Shown piece by piece: positions 1-7,528 of a stretch of DNA of 64,000 nucleotides. The position numbers and the translations under genes are program-made. Source of the DNA: Aequorivita aquimaris (GTDB taxonomy: Bacteria; Bacteroidota; Bacteroidia; Flavobacteriales; Flavobacteriaceae); assembly GCF_001573155.1 (NCBI RefSeq), contig NZ_JRWG01000010.1:19582-83581 (forward strand), written 5' to 3'. Numbering within the stretch: position 1 is the first letter of the stretch; each line of letters begins with the position of its first letter. The notes beneath the pieces are model-generated. The model saw only the letters and a program-made list of their open reading frames with translations. It ran no database searches and was not told the origin of the DNA.

Positions 1-190
1 CTTCCAGAGCCATTAAATGCCGAATGCTCATAAACCCGCGACGGTGCAGGTCGCTTTTCATATTGTTTACTCGGTTTGCACAATTTTGGGTCAATTGGAT
101 TCCTTCGGAAAGGGCTTCAAAAGACTCTTCAATCTTCCAAATGAAGACTTTAGTGTGGGGATTTACTGTTATAGTTTTGTAAAGTGGCAT
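1..190 (-). CDS. 4'-phosphopantetheinyl transferase superfamily protein, N-terminal part (cut by window edge)
   Basis: Only the first 63 codons are inside the window. The reverse strand reads ATG at 190-188 and stays open to base 1. The peptide starts MPLYKTITVNPHTKVFIWKI and contains an ESFEALSEGI stretch and an RRGFMSIRHLMA stretch. These I recognise from the short phosphopantetheinyl transferase-type protein that lies divergently beside ahcY in many Flavobacteriaceae; such enzymes move phosphopantetheine from CoA onto carrier proteins. The Mg-binding and CoA-binding motifs lie in the missing C-terminal part, so activity cannot be judged. It is divergent from ahcY, with 93 bp between the two start codons. 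Confidence 0.6.
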   Translation of the reverse strand, partial: MPLYKTITVNPHTKVFIWKIEESFEALSEGIQLTQNCANRVNNMKSDLHRRGFMSIRHLMALE

Positions 191-211
191 AAACTTTTAA
201 AGGATATTGTG

Positions 212-219
212 TACTTTTG
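212..219 (+). promoter_or_regulatory. -7 promoter element of ahcY
   Basis: TACTTTTG matches the Bacteroidota -7 consensus TAnnTTTG exactly. It lies 64 bp before the ahcY start, giving a leader of roughly 55-60 nt. No clear TTTG -33 element is seen at the usual 17-21 bp spacing, so the exact start site is uncertain. Confidence 0.5.
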
Positions 220-283
220 CGGACTGAAAAACAGAAATTATTTTTAACAAATGCCCGCTTTTAAGGGTATAAATATAACAAAT

Positions 284-1600
284 ATGTCAACGAAAACTGT
301 GCCTTACACGGCGTTTAAAGTAAAAGATATTTCCCTGGCAGACTGGGGAAGAAAAGAAATTGAGCTTGCCGAAGCGGAAATGCCGGGGCTTATGAGTTTG
401 CGTGAAGAATATGGAGACGAGCAGCCTTTGAAAGGTGCGCGAATTGCGGGATGTCTTCACATGACCATTCAGACTGCGGTGCTTATTGAAACTTTAGTTG
501 CATTGGGGGCCGAAGTTACTTGGAGCTCTTGCAACATTTTCTCCACCCAGGACCATGCTGCCGCCGCAATTGCTGCCGCTGGAATTCCGGTGTATGCTTG
601 GAAAGGGATGACCGAGGAAGAATTTGACTGGTGCATTGAGCAAACGCTTTTCTTTGGCGAGGACCGCAAACCGTTAAATATGATCCTTGATGATGGAGGC
701 GATTTAACCAATATGGTCTTGGACAAATATCCAGAGCTTGCCGCTGGCGTAAAAGGTATTTCTGAAGAAACTACCACCGGTGTTCACCGTCTTTACGAGC
801 GTATGAAAAAAGGCACGTTGCCAATGCCGGCCATCAACATTAACGATAGCGTTACAAAAAGTAAATTCGACAATAAATACGGGTGTCGCGAAAGTGCCGT
901 AGATGCCATCCGCCGTGCCACTGATATCATGATGGCAGGAAAACGTGTGGTTGTTTGCGGTTATGGCGATGTGGGTAAAGGAACTGCCGCTTCGTTTAAA
1001 GGTGCGGGAAGTATTGTTACCGTTACCGAAATTGACCCAATTTGTGCGCTACAAGCTGCAATGGACGGGTTTGAAGTGAAAAAATTGGAAACCGTTGTTG
1101 GAAATGCTGATATTGTAATTACGACAACCGGAAACAAAGATATAGTTCGCGGAGAGCATTTTGAAGCGATGAAAGACAAAACCATCGTTTGTAACATTGG
1201 GCATTTTGACAATGAGATTGCCGTTGCTTGGTTGAAGAAAAACCACGGAAATACCCACGTTGAAATTAAGCCACAGGTTGATAAATATACCATCAATGGA
1301 AAGGACATTATCCTTTTGGCCGAGGGCCGATTGGTAAACCTTGGTTGCGCAACGGGACACCCAAGTTTTGTGATGAGCAACAGTTTTACCAACCAAACTT
1401 TGGCGCAAATCGAGCTTTGGAAAAATGGCGAAAACTATGAAAACGAAGTTTATATGCTTCCAAAGCATTTGGATGAAAAGGTTGCGAAACTTCACCTTGA
1501 GAAAATCGGGGTTGAGCTTACCGAGCTTACAGAAGAACAAGCCGAATACATTGGCGTTACTGTTGAAGGGCCGTTTAAGCCTGAGTATTATAGATATTAG
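284..1600 (+). CDS. ahcY: adenosylhomocysteinase (S-adenosyl-L-homocysteine hydrolase)
   Basis: Cytosolic, NAD-dependent enzyme that reversibly hydrolyses S-adenosylhomocysteine to adenosine and homocysteine, closing the methyl cycle. The Rossmann motif GYGDVGKG is at about residues 226-233, the substrate/catalytic segment [11 protein letters not shown] at about 187-197, and the family C-terminus ends PEYYRY. The frame is open from an ATG at 251, but I place the start at 284 ([11 protein letters not shown]), which gives 438 residues, the usual length in this phylum; the upstream 11 residues look non-native. A TAnnTTTG box lies at 212-219 and an intrinsic terminator at 1626-1655. The TAG stop sits inside the first unit of a 14-bp direct repeat. 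Confidence 0.96.
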   Translation: MSTKTVPYTAFKVKDISLADWGRKEIELAEAEMPGLMSLREEYGDEQPLKGARIAGCLHMTIQTAVLIETLVALGAEVTWSSCNIFSTQDHAAAAIAAAGIPVYAWKGMTEEEFDWCIEQTLFFGEDRKPLNMILDDGGDLTNMVLDKYPELAAGVKGISEETTTGVHRLYERMKKGTLPMPAININDSVTKSKFDNKYGCRESAVDAIRRATDIMMAGKRVVVCGYGDVGKGTAASFKGAGSIVTVTEIDPICALQAAMDGFEVKKLETVVGNADIVITTTGNKDIVRGEHFEAMKDKTIVCNIGHFDNEIAVAWLKKNHGNTHVEIKPQVDKYTINGKDIILLAEGRLVNLGCATGHPSFVMSNSFTNQTLAQIELWKNGENYENEVYMLPKHLDEKVAKLHLEKIGVELTELTEEQAEYIGVTVEGPFKPEYYRY

Positions 1601-1624
1601 ACGTTAGATTTTAGACGTTAGATT
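1597..1624. repeat. heptamer-type direct repeat after ahcY
   Basis: Two perfect 14-bp copies, TTAGACGTTAGATT at 1597-1610 and 1611-1624, each made of two 7-nt units. The ahcY stop codon (1598-1600) is in the first unit. This has the same 7-nt periodicity as five other intergenic tracts in the window. Confidence 0.8.
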
Positions 1625-1625
1625 G

Positions 1626-1655
1626 AAACCCTTGCAGTTATGTGAGGGTTTTTTT
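1626..1655 (+). terminator. intrinsic terminator of ahcY
   Basis: An 11-bp stem (1626-1636 with 1641-1651, two G-U pairs) has a GTTA loop and is followed by a run of seven T. Confidence 0.85.
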
Positions 1656-1707
1656 ATTGAAAAATATTTAACTTTTAAAAAGCCAAGATTATTCATACTT
1701 TAAGTGA

Positions 1708-2178
1708 ATGATTTATGAAGAAGAAAAAATAAAAGTCCCAAGATTCAACGAGGAATCCGGCTTCTACACCACAAAAAAGCGTTCCAAAATGATGGGCAAA
1801 ATCCGTGGGAAGAATACCAAGCCGGAATTGCTTTTCAGAAAAGCGCTTTGGAAAAAAGGCATCCGTTATCGCGTGGACAGCAAAAAACTCCCCGGAAAGC
1901 CCGATGTTTCCATCCAAAAACACAAACTTGCCATTTTTATTGACGGTGAGTTTTGGCACGGTTACAATTGGCCGGAACGAAAGAAAAACCTGAAAAGCAA
2001 CCGTGGTTTTTGGATTCCAAAGATTGAGCGCAATATGCAGCGCGACCGCGAAGTGAACAAACAACTCGAAGAAATGGGCTATACCGTGTTTCGGTTTTGG
2101 ACCAACGAAATAAAGAACAACCTCAACAAATGCATCAACGATATTTTGGTGTATATAAATACCGGACAGAATGATTAA
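1708..2178 (+). CDS. vsr: very short patch repair (Vsr-type) DNA mismatch endonuclease
   Basis: Vsr nicks DNA beside T:G mismatches made when 5-methylcytosine deaminates. The 156-residue length is normal. Visible family marks are RSKMMGKIRGKNTKPE at about residues 25-40, the GKPDV segment carrying the catalytic Asp, FIDGEFWHG with the zinc/active-site His, and the C-terminal RDREVNKQLEEMGYTVFRFW. It overlaps the next gene by 8 bp, so the two are probably translated from one message. Vsr normally accompanies a cytosine-C5 methyltransferase, and none is seen within the window. It could serve a methylase elsewhere or be a remnant of a restriction-modification unit. Confidence 0.88.
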   Translation: MIYEEEKIKVPRFNEESGFYTTKKRSKMMGKIRGKNTKPELLFRKALWKKGIRYRVDSKKLPGKPDVSIQKHKLAIFIDGEFWHGYNWPERKKNLKSNRGFWIPKIERNMQRDREVNKQLEEMGYTVFRFWTNEIKNNLNKCINDILVYINTGQND

Positions 2179-3310
2179 CTCAAAATTACCCAATATTGAA
2201 ACCTCCATCTTCGCCAAAATGAGCAAAATGGCGGCAGACCACAACGCCTTAAACCTCTCACAGGGATTTCCAAATTTCCCCAGCGACCCCGCTTTAAATG
2301 CCTTGGTAGACCAAGCGATGAGCGACGGTTATAACCAATATGCCCCAATGCCCGGCGATTTCGGGCTGCGGATGGAAATTTCAAAGAAAATCGAAAACCT
2401 CCACGACCGTTTCTACAATCCCGAAATCGAAATCACGATTACCGCTGGTGCAACGCAAGCTATTTTCACAATAATTGCGGCAACAATTAGTAAAGGTGAT
2501 GAAGTAATCATTTTCACGCCGGCTTATGATTGTTATGCGCCAACTGTGGAATTGTTCGGCGGAAAGATTGTGCCGATTCAACTTAAACCTCCTTTTTATG
2601 AAGTGGATTGGCAGGAAGTTGCGGATAACATTTCTTCCAAAACGAAAATGATTATCATCAACTCGCCACACAACCCGAGTGGGATGCTGTTTTCAAAAGA
2701 CGATATGCTCGAATTACAAGATTTGGCAGAAAAAAATGATTTGTTGGTTTTAAGCGATGAAGTTTACGAACACATCATTTTTGACGGCAATGTGCATCAA
2801 AGTGCATCGAAATTTGAAGCTTTGGCGGAGCGAAGTTTTGTAACGGCTTCCTTCGGAAAAACATTCCACAATACGGGCTGGAAAATGGGCTATTGCACCG
2901 CTCCTGAGAATTTGATGAAAGACTTTCAAAAAGTGCATCAATTCGTAGTTTTCTGCGTAAACCATCCCATTCAAAAAGCATTGGCTACTTATTTGAAAGA
3001 CAAAAATCATTATTTGAAACTTTCGGATTTCTATCAGCAAAAGCGCGATTTCTTTCTGCATTTAATGGAAGGTTCCAATTTCAAAATTGTTCCTTCAAAA
3101 GGCACGTATTTCCAAATGCTCGATTTTACGGAAATTTCAAATGAAAACGATATCGCTTTTGCGGAAAGGCTTACGAAGGAACACAAGATTGCGACCATTC
3201 CCACTTCTGTTTTCAACGAAGGCAGAAAAGATTTTAAACAGATTCGGGTTTGCTTTGCCAAAACCGATGAAACGCTTGCGGAAGCTGCAAAAATCCTTCG
3301 CGAATTATAG
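2171..3310 (+). CDS. PLP-dependent methionine/aromatic aminotransferase (YbdL/KAT-like)
   Basis: Class I/II aminotransferase, 379 residues. The N-terminal NLSQGFPNFPSDPAL and YAPMPGDFGLR segments are typical of the methionine/kynurenine/glutamine transaminase K group. The PLP-binding lysine is K230 in SFGKTFHNTGWK, and the phosphate-binding Arg lies near the C-terminus in IRVCFAK. It overlaps vsr by 8 bp and is followed 52 bp later by an omega-amidase-like nitrilase. That pairing fits transamination of 2-oxo-4-methylthiobutyrate with glutamine, followed by hydrolysis of the ketoamide product, that is, methionine salvage or glutamine transaminase K chemistry. Substrate assignment is inference from context. 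Confidence 0.85.
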   Translation: MINSKLPNIETSIFAKMSKMAADHNALNLSQGFPNFPSDPALNALVDQAMSDGYNQYAPMPGDFGLRMEISKKIENLHDRFYNPEIEITITAGATQAIFTIIAATISKGDEVIIFTPAYDCYAPTVELFGGKIVPIQLKPPFYEVDWQEVADNISSKTKMIIINSPHNPSGMLFSKDDMLELQDLAEKNDLLVLSDEVYEHIIFDGNVHQSASKFEALAERSFVTASFGKTFHNTGWKMGYCTAPENLMKDFQKVHQFVVFCVNHPIQKALATYLKDKNHYLKLSDFYQQKRDFFLHLMEGSNFKIVPSKGTYFQMLDFTEISNENDIAFAERLTKEHKIATIPTSVFNEGRKDFKQIRVCFAKTDETLAEAAKILREL

Positions 3311-3362
3311 GATTATTTTGTATGTTGGTATTAAAAGGAAACCGTACTTTTAAAAGAAAAAA

Positions 3363-4139
3363 ATGAAAACCGATTTAAAAATAACGCTTGTTCAAAGTGA
3401 ACTGGTTTGGGAAAACGCATCGGCCAACAGGGAATTGTTTTCAAAGAAATTCCAAACCTTTGAAGGGGAAACAGATTTGATAGTCTTGCCCGAAATGTTC
3501 ACTACCGGATTTTCGATGAATGCCAAAAAACTTGCCGAACCCAATGATGGCGACAGTTTAAATTGGATGATTTCCGAAGCCCGGAAACACAACTGCGCCA
3601 TTACCGGCAGCGTGATTATTTCAGAAAATGACAAATTCTACAATCGCCTCTTTTTCGTTTTGCCCGATGGCACTTATGAAAAATACGACAAAAAGCACAC
3701 CTTCACCTTGGCAAAGGAAAATGAAACATACACCGCAGGTAAGGAGCGTTTAATCGTAAATTACAAAGGCTGGAAAATCTGCCCGCTCATTTGTTACGAC
3801 CTGCGTTTCCCCGTATGGTCCAGAAATACCGAAGATTATGACGTTTTAATTTACTTGGCCAACTGGCCAAAAGTGCGTACCGTTGCTTGGGATACGCTGC
3901 TTCGCGCGCGCGCCATTGAAAATATGAGTTACTGCGTGGGCGTAAACCGCGTGGGTTTTGACGGCAATGACCACGAATATGTAGGCCATTCGGCGGTTTA
4001 TGACGTTTTGGGAAAACAAGTTTCCCCTTCCGCTTTTGATGAGTTTATTGAAACTGTAACTTTATCCAAGGAGCACATTGAGAGCAACCGGAAGCATTTG
4101 CAGTTTTTGAATGATCGCGATAAATTTACTTTAACCTAA
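3363..4139 (+). CDS. nitrilase-superfamily omega-amidase (YafV/Nit2-like)
   Basis: Carbon-nitrogen hydrolase of 258 residues with the Glu-Lys-Cys triad visible: E44 in LPEMFTTGFS, K110 in YDKKHTF and C144 in LICYDLRFP. In the family these enzymes hydrolyse alpha-ketoglutaramate or other omega-amides. Its position just after a methionine/glutamine-type aminotransferase supports an omega-amidase role that removes the ketoamide made from glutamine. The last 14 bp overlap the 3' end of the convergent lipoprotein gene. Confidence 0.85.
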   Translation: MKTDLKITLVQSELVWENASANRELFSKKFQTFEGETDLIVLPEMFTTGFSMNAKKLAEPNDGDSLNWMISEARKHNCAITGSVIISENDKFYNRLFFVLPDGTYEKYDKKHTFTLAKENETYTAGKERLIVNYKGWKICPLICYDLRFPVWSRNTEDYDVLIYLANWPKVRTVAWDTLLRARAIENMSYCVGVNRVGFDGNDHEYVGHSAVYDVLGKQVSPSAFDEFIETVTLSKEHIESNRKHLQFLNDRDKFTLT

Positions 4140-5730
4140 AAGTTTCATTCAAGCTCCAATTGGCGCGTACTTCAAGTTGCGTAGGGTAATAGATAATTCG
4201 CTCGGGCTCCCTGCGGTTTAGGAAGCTGCCGGTGTCCCACCTCCCGTTTTCATTGGTATCGTAAATAATTCTGAGGAAATATTTATTCGGCGAAAGCGCT
4301 TCGAAAAACACCTCCCTATTTTCCGAAAGATATTCTGAGGCCACCAAATTGTATTTGGTATCCAATAACTGTACAATAACGGGAAACCGTTCCACATTTT
4401 GCAAGCTAAGGTTCAAGGTGCCGTAATCGCTTTCCAAGCGGGTGTTTACGTTAAATGTTAGAGTATCATTCGTCTTCTCAAAAAAATCGGTCAACGCTCC
4501 CGGTAAAAGCTTTATCAGATAGCTTTGGTCTTCGGTTTTTGGGAAGAAAACCTCGGCCCAGTTGTACACGCTGTTTAGTTTTACTAAGGGTTCAATTAGG
4601 GAAGAATCCTTTGCCATTACCTGAAATTTTTCGGCGTCGAAAGAAACGAGCGGTGTGTTTGCCCGCAGTTTGAACGTGTCTTTCAATTTGAGTGTCCCGG
4701 TTTTTAAGGCTGAAATATTCAGCGAATCCGTATAAAGTTCGCGCATCCGCACTGTGGCGGTATCGACAATTGTTCCGTTGGAAATTTTAAAGTTTAGGGA
4801 ATCGGCTGCAATGGCGGGTCTGAACCAATAATGCAGGGTATCTTTTTTTTCATCCTTAAAAATCCGATAATCGAAGTCTTCGGGAGCTTCGGAAAGCATT
4901 TCAATGGCAAGACTGTCGGCGCGGCCTTCATAACCAAAAACGATATGGTTCTTCCCTATCTGGCTGGGGCGTGCAATTTTATAATCGGGGGTTTCCTTAA
5001 AGAGCGTCAATGTATAAGTGGAATCCGTGGGAATGGTTACGAACTCTTTCTCAAAACCTATTTTATCGTTTTGCGGTTGAAAGATATAATCGTTGTTCTT
5101 TTCCTTCAATGCCAAAAGTAGGTATTTTCCTTCCTTTAAGTTGGTGAGTTCAAAAACTCCCGTACTGTCTTTGGTAACGGTTATGTAAGTTGGTTTTTCA
5201 GAATAAATAATGGAGTCGGTAAAAGTTTCATTTACTTCATAAAGCATTACAGTGGTTGGAATTTCCGGCGCAATAAACTCTGCATCCTTTACCCGTCCCG
5301 AAAGTTTCAAACTATCAATATAACTTCCGGTCGAAAAAATATATTTGTAGTATTCAAACCTGTTTTCCTCGTTATTGTCCACAATACTATTTCCGAAGTT
5401 GAAGGAATACGTAGTGTTTGGTTTTAGGGTATCGAGTATTTTTATCCGTAGGGTTTTTGAAGTGCTCAATGGCGTAATAATGGGAGCGAACGTCATCGGT
5501 GGCGAAATGATGAGCTCTTTGTTTACTTCTTTCAGTTTTATGTATTCATCAAAACGGATTTCAATTTCGTCTCCCGTAAAATTTGTTGTGTAATTTTCAG
5601 GACTGCTTCTTACTATCACAGGTGGAATGGTATCCCGCGGCCCGCCCGATGGAGATCCTTTTTTTGCACAGTCAACGAATGACAAAATCATCAAAAAAGC
5701 TATGGGAATGTAAAGCAGGCGGTGTTTCAC
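4126..5730 (-). CDS. Ig-like (Big_5-type) domain lipoprotein
   Basis: Protein of 534 residues with a lipoprotein signal (hydrophobic segment 5-18 and Cys at 21 in FVDCAKKG), followed by GSPSGGPRDTIPPVI. An N-terminal Ig-like segment (about 35-135) carries FTGDEIEIRFDEYIKL and KPNTTYSFNFG, typical of Bacteroidota Big_5 domains. The rest is beta-rich with no catalytic motif, and the C-terminus (about 480-530) contains YDTNENGRWDTG, resembling a carboxypeptidase-regulatory or calcium-binding turn. It is probably anchored on the outer membrane or periplasmic face. The exact role is unknown. It overlaps the convergent omega-amidase gene by 14 bp. Confidence 0.8.
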   Translation of the reverse strand: MKHRLLYIPIAFLMILSFVDCAKKGSPSGGPRDTIPPVIVRSSPENYTTNFTGDEIEIRFDEYIKLKEVNKELIISPPMTFAPIITPLSTSKTLRIKILDTLKPNTTYSFNFGNSIVDNNEENRFEYYKYIFSTGSYIDSLKLSGRVKDAEFIAPEIPTTVMLYEVNETFTDSIIYSEKPTYITVTKDSTGVFELTNLKEGKYLLLALKEKNNDYIFQPQNDKIGFEKEFVTIPTDSTYTLTLFKETPDYKIARPSQIGKNHIVFGYEGRADSLAIEMLSEAPEDFDYRIFKDEKKDTLHYWFRPAIAADSLNFKISNGTIVDTATVRMRELYTDSLNISALKTGTLKLKDTFKLRANTPLVSFDAEKFQVMAKDSSLIEPLVKLNSVYNWAEVFFPKTEDQSYLIKLLPGALTDFFEKTNDTLTFNVNTRLESDYGTLNLSLQNVERFPVIVQLLDTKYNLVASEYLSENREVFFEALSPNKYFLRIIYDTNENGRWDTGSFLNRREPERIIYYPTQLEVRANWSLNETFRLK

Positions 5731-5809
5731 TTAGTATTCTTTAAAATTTTGTGGCGCTGCGGCGCGGGTTCAAAATTAAACAATATGTAGCAACAATTTA
5801 CAAATAACT

Positions 5810-6472
5810 TTAGGCTACTGCAATTGTGGCGATGCTTATACTTACATTTTCACCTTTCAGCAGTTGGAGCGCGCATTTTTCCAGTGTGGCGCCCGTGGTT
5901 ATTATATCGTCAACCAATAAAACGTGCTTGTTATTTATTGCTTCCAGATTTTGGATTGAAAAAACCTCTTCGGCCTCAAAACGCAGTATTCGTGTTTTAA
6001 AAACTTGGGAGCCCGATTTTGAAATTTTTATCAAAACATCGTCGCGGTAGGGAACATCCAAGGCTTTGGCTATTTCATTTCCAAAACCTTCCACTTGGTT
6101 AAACCCACGCTTTTTCAATTTCTGTTTGTGGAGCGGGACCGGAATCACCAGATCTATTTCTTTATAGCAATCAATTTCAGATAATTCTGCTCCTAACCAT
6201 TTTCCGAAGAAAGAACTTATTTCTTTTCTGCCCCTGTATTTTAGGTTGTGCAGCAATTGCTGGGTCAAACCCCTTTTCTGAAAATAGGCCAAGGCCGTGG
6301 CATTTTGCAGCAGAAATCTTCCGTAGAATTTATCTTTTAGGACGGAGTTTCCTGTTTTGTGAAATGAAGCGATGGGCAGCGAATGGACACATTCAGTACA
6401 TAATACATCTTCCTGTTTCAGCAATTGTTGCTTACAGCCTGCGCAAACCTTCGGAAACAGTAGATTTAACAT
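5810..6472 (-). CDS. comF: ComF family phosphoribosyltransferase-like protein
   Basis: Protein of 220 residues. The N-terminus has paired cysteines (CAGCKQQ and CTEC) that form the ComF zinc finger, and the C-terminal half is a type I phosphoribosyltransferase fold with the PRPP-binding motif VLLVDDIITTGAT near residues 180-192. ComF proteins take part in DNA uptake in transformable bacteria, while in others the function is unclear. It reads away from the divergent coiled-coil gene at 6556. No other competence genes are nearby. Confidence 0.88.
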   Translation of the reverse strand: MLNLLFPKVCAGCKQQLLKQEDVLCTECVHSLPIASFHKTGNSVLKDKFYGRFLLQNATALAYFQKRGLTQQLLHNLKYRGRKEISSFFGKWLGAELSEIDCYKEIDLVIPVPLHKQKLKKRGFNQVEGFGNEIAKALDVPYRDDVLIKISKSGSQVFKTRILRFEAEEVFSIQNLEAINNKHVLLVDDIITTGATLEKCALQLLKGENVSISIATIAVA

Positions 6473-6502
6473 ATTTTAAGAATTTTTACCATTTTGTAAA
6501 CG

Positions 6503-6531
6503 TTTGTTAAAGAAATACCTACCTACTTTTA
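6503..6531 (+). promoter_or_regulatory. promoter of the coiled-coil membrane protein gene
   Basis: TTTG at 6503-6506 and TACTTTTA at 6524-6531 are 17 bp apart. The -7 box differs from TAnnTTTG only in its last base. The gene start is at 6556. Confidence 0.5.
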
Positions 6532-6555
6532 CCAACTAAACTTAACTTATTAATT

Positions 6556-7443
6556 ATGAGTACCGAAAACGAAAACAATAGTGGCAAATTCAAGATTCTG
6601 ATTGGGGTTCTTTCAGTCTTGCTTATTGCGCTGGCCGTCTATACTGTTACGCTCTTTAATGATAGTAAAAATACGGTATCAAATCTTGAGATGCAAAAGG
6701 CAGACATTGAGCAGGAACTTGAAGGGCTGATTGCAAATTATGATGAAGTAATAAAGGACAACGAGCTTAAAGACAAAGACCTTTTGGCCGCACGGGAAAG
6801 AATAACCATTCTTTTGGATTCTGTTAAAGATGCCAAAGCAAACGTGGCTTTAATTGAAAGGTATAAAGCCGAAGTGGGCAGACTTAAGCAGGAACGATCT
6901 ATGCTCTTTAAACGCGCCGATAGTTTGATTGCCGCAAACAAGCAATTGGCAATGGAGCGCGATAGCACTTCCATGGAACTTTCAAACACACGTATGGTGG
7001 TAGATTCGGTGAGCCAGGAAAACATGGCAATGAACGAAACCATTAAAAAAGGGTCTATCGTTAAAGCAACCGATCTTCGTGGCGAAGCCGTAATCATCAG
7101 AAACAGCGGAAAAGTTGTGGATACCAAACGTGCCAGTCGCGCCGATAAAATTAGAGCGTGCTTTACTTTGGCACCAAACGCCATTGCACAAAGAGGCGAC
7201 CGTACTCTTTACGTGCAAGTAATAAATCCTCGCAACAAAATGATGGGAGATGACGCCGTAAAACAGTTTGAGGAAAAAAACATCAATTATAGTAGTTCAA
7301 CAAATGTATTTTACGAAAATGATGAATTGGACGTGTGCATTTTGGTAAATTCTGCCGAAGCAGATCTAGTGGAAGGACGCTATACCATCAACCTTTTTGA
7401 TGGTCCAAACCAAATAGCAACCACAACAATGGAACTAAAATAA
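6556..7443 (+). CDS. single-pass membrane protein with long coiled coil
   Basis: Protein of 295 residues that I cannot assign to a named family. A short charged N-terminus is followed by one membrane helix (about 12-32, FKILIGVLSVLLIALAVYTV), then a strongly charged heptad-like coiled coil (about 40-170) and a C-terminal globular region (about 175-295) that looks beta-rich. The topology suggests anchoring in the inner membrane with the coiled coil in the periplasm. It is a single transcription unit with its own promoter (6503-6531) and terminator (7485-7517). Function unknown. Confidence 0.75.
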   Translation: MSTENENNSGKFKILIGVLSVLLIALAVYTVTLFNDSKNTVSNLEMQKADIEQELEGLIANYDEVIKDNELKDKDLLAARERITILLDSVKDAKANVALIERYKAEVGRLKQERSMLFKRADSLIAANKQLAMERDSTSMELSNTRMVVDSVSQENMAMNETIKKGSIVKATDLRGEAVIIRNSGKVVDTKRASRADKIRACFTLAPNAIAQRGDRTLYVQVINPRNKMMGDDAVKQFEEKNINYSSSTNVFYENDELDVCILVNSAEADLVEGRYTINLFDGPNQIATTTMELK

Positions 7444-7484
7444 TTTTATTTTAAAATTAAGAGTAGGTAATTTTAAAATAAATG

Positions 7485-7517
7485 AAACCGCTGTGAACTT
7501 ATCACGGCGGTTTTTTT
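7485..7517 (+). terminator. intrinsic terminator merging into the glyS promoter
   Basis: Stem CCGCTGTGA (7488-7496) pairs with TCACGGCGG (7502-7510) with one G-U pair and an ACTTA loop; AAA/TTT extends it. The T-run 7511-7517 ends in the first base of the glyS -7 box. Confidence 0.85.
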
Positions 7518-7524
7518 ATTTTTG
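7517..7524 (+). promoter_or_regulatory. -7 promoter element of glyS
   Basis: TATTTTTG matches TAnnTTTG exactly and ends only 4 bp before the glyS ATG (7529). With the usual spacing of this box from the start site, transcription would begin at or next to the ATG, implying a leaderless message. The -33 region falls inside the upstream terminator hairpin. Confidence 0.6.
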
Positions 7525-7528
7525 CGCT

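Noticed and set aside
17..247. A 76-codon forward frame at the left edge
   Set aside because: It is antisense to the phosphopantetheinyl-transferase start, whose protein is recognisable, and it has no sensible domain.
961..1540. Two long reverse-strand frames opposite ahcY
   Set aside because: They are mirror frames of a strongly conserved gene; their peptides show no motifs.
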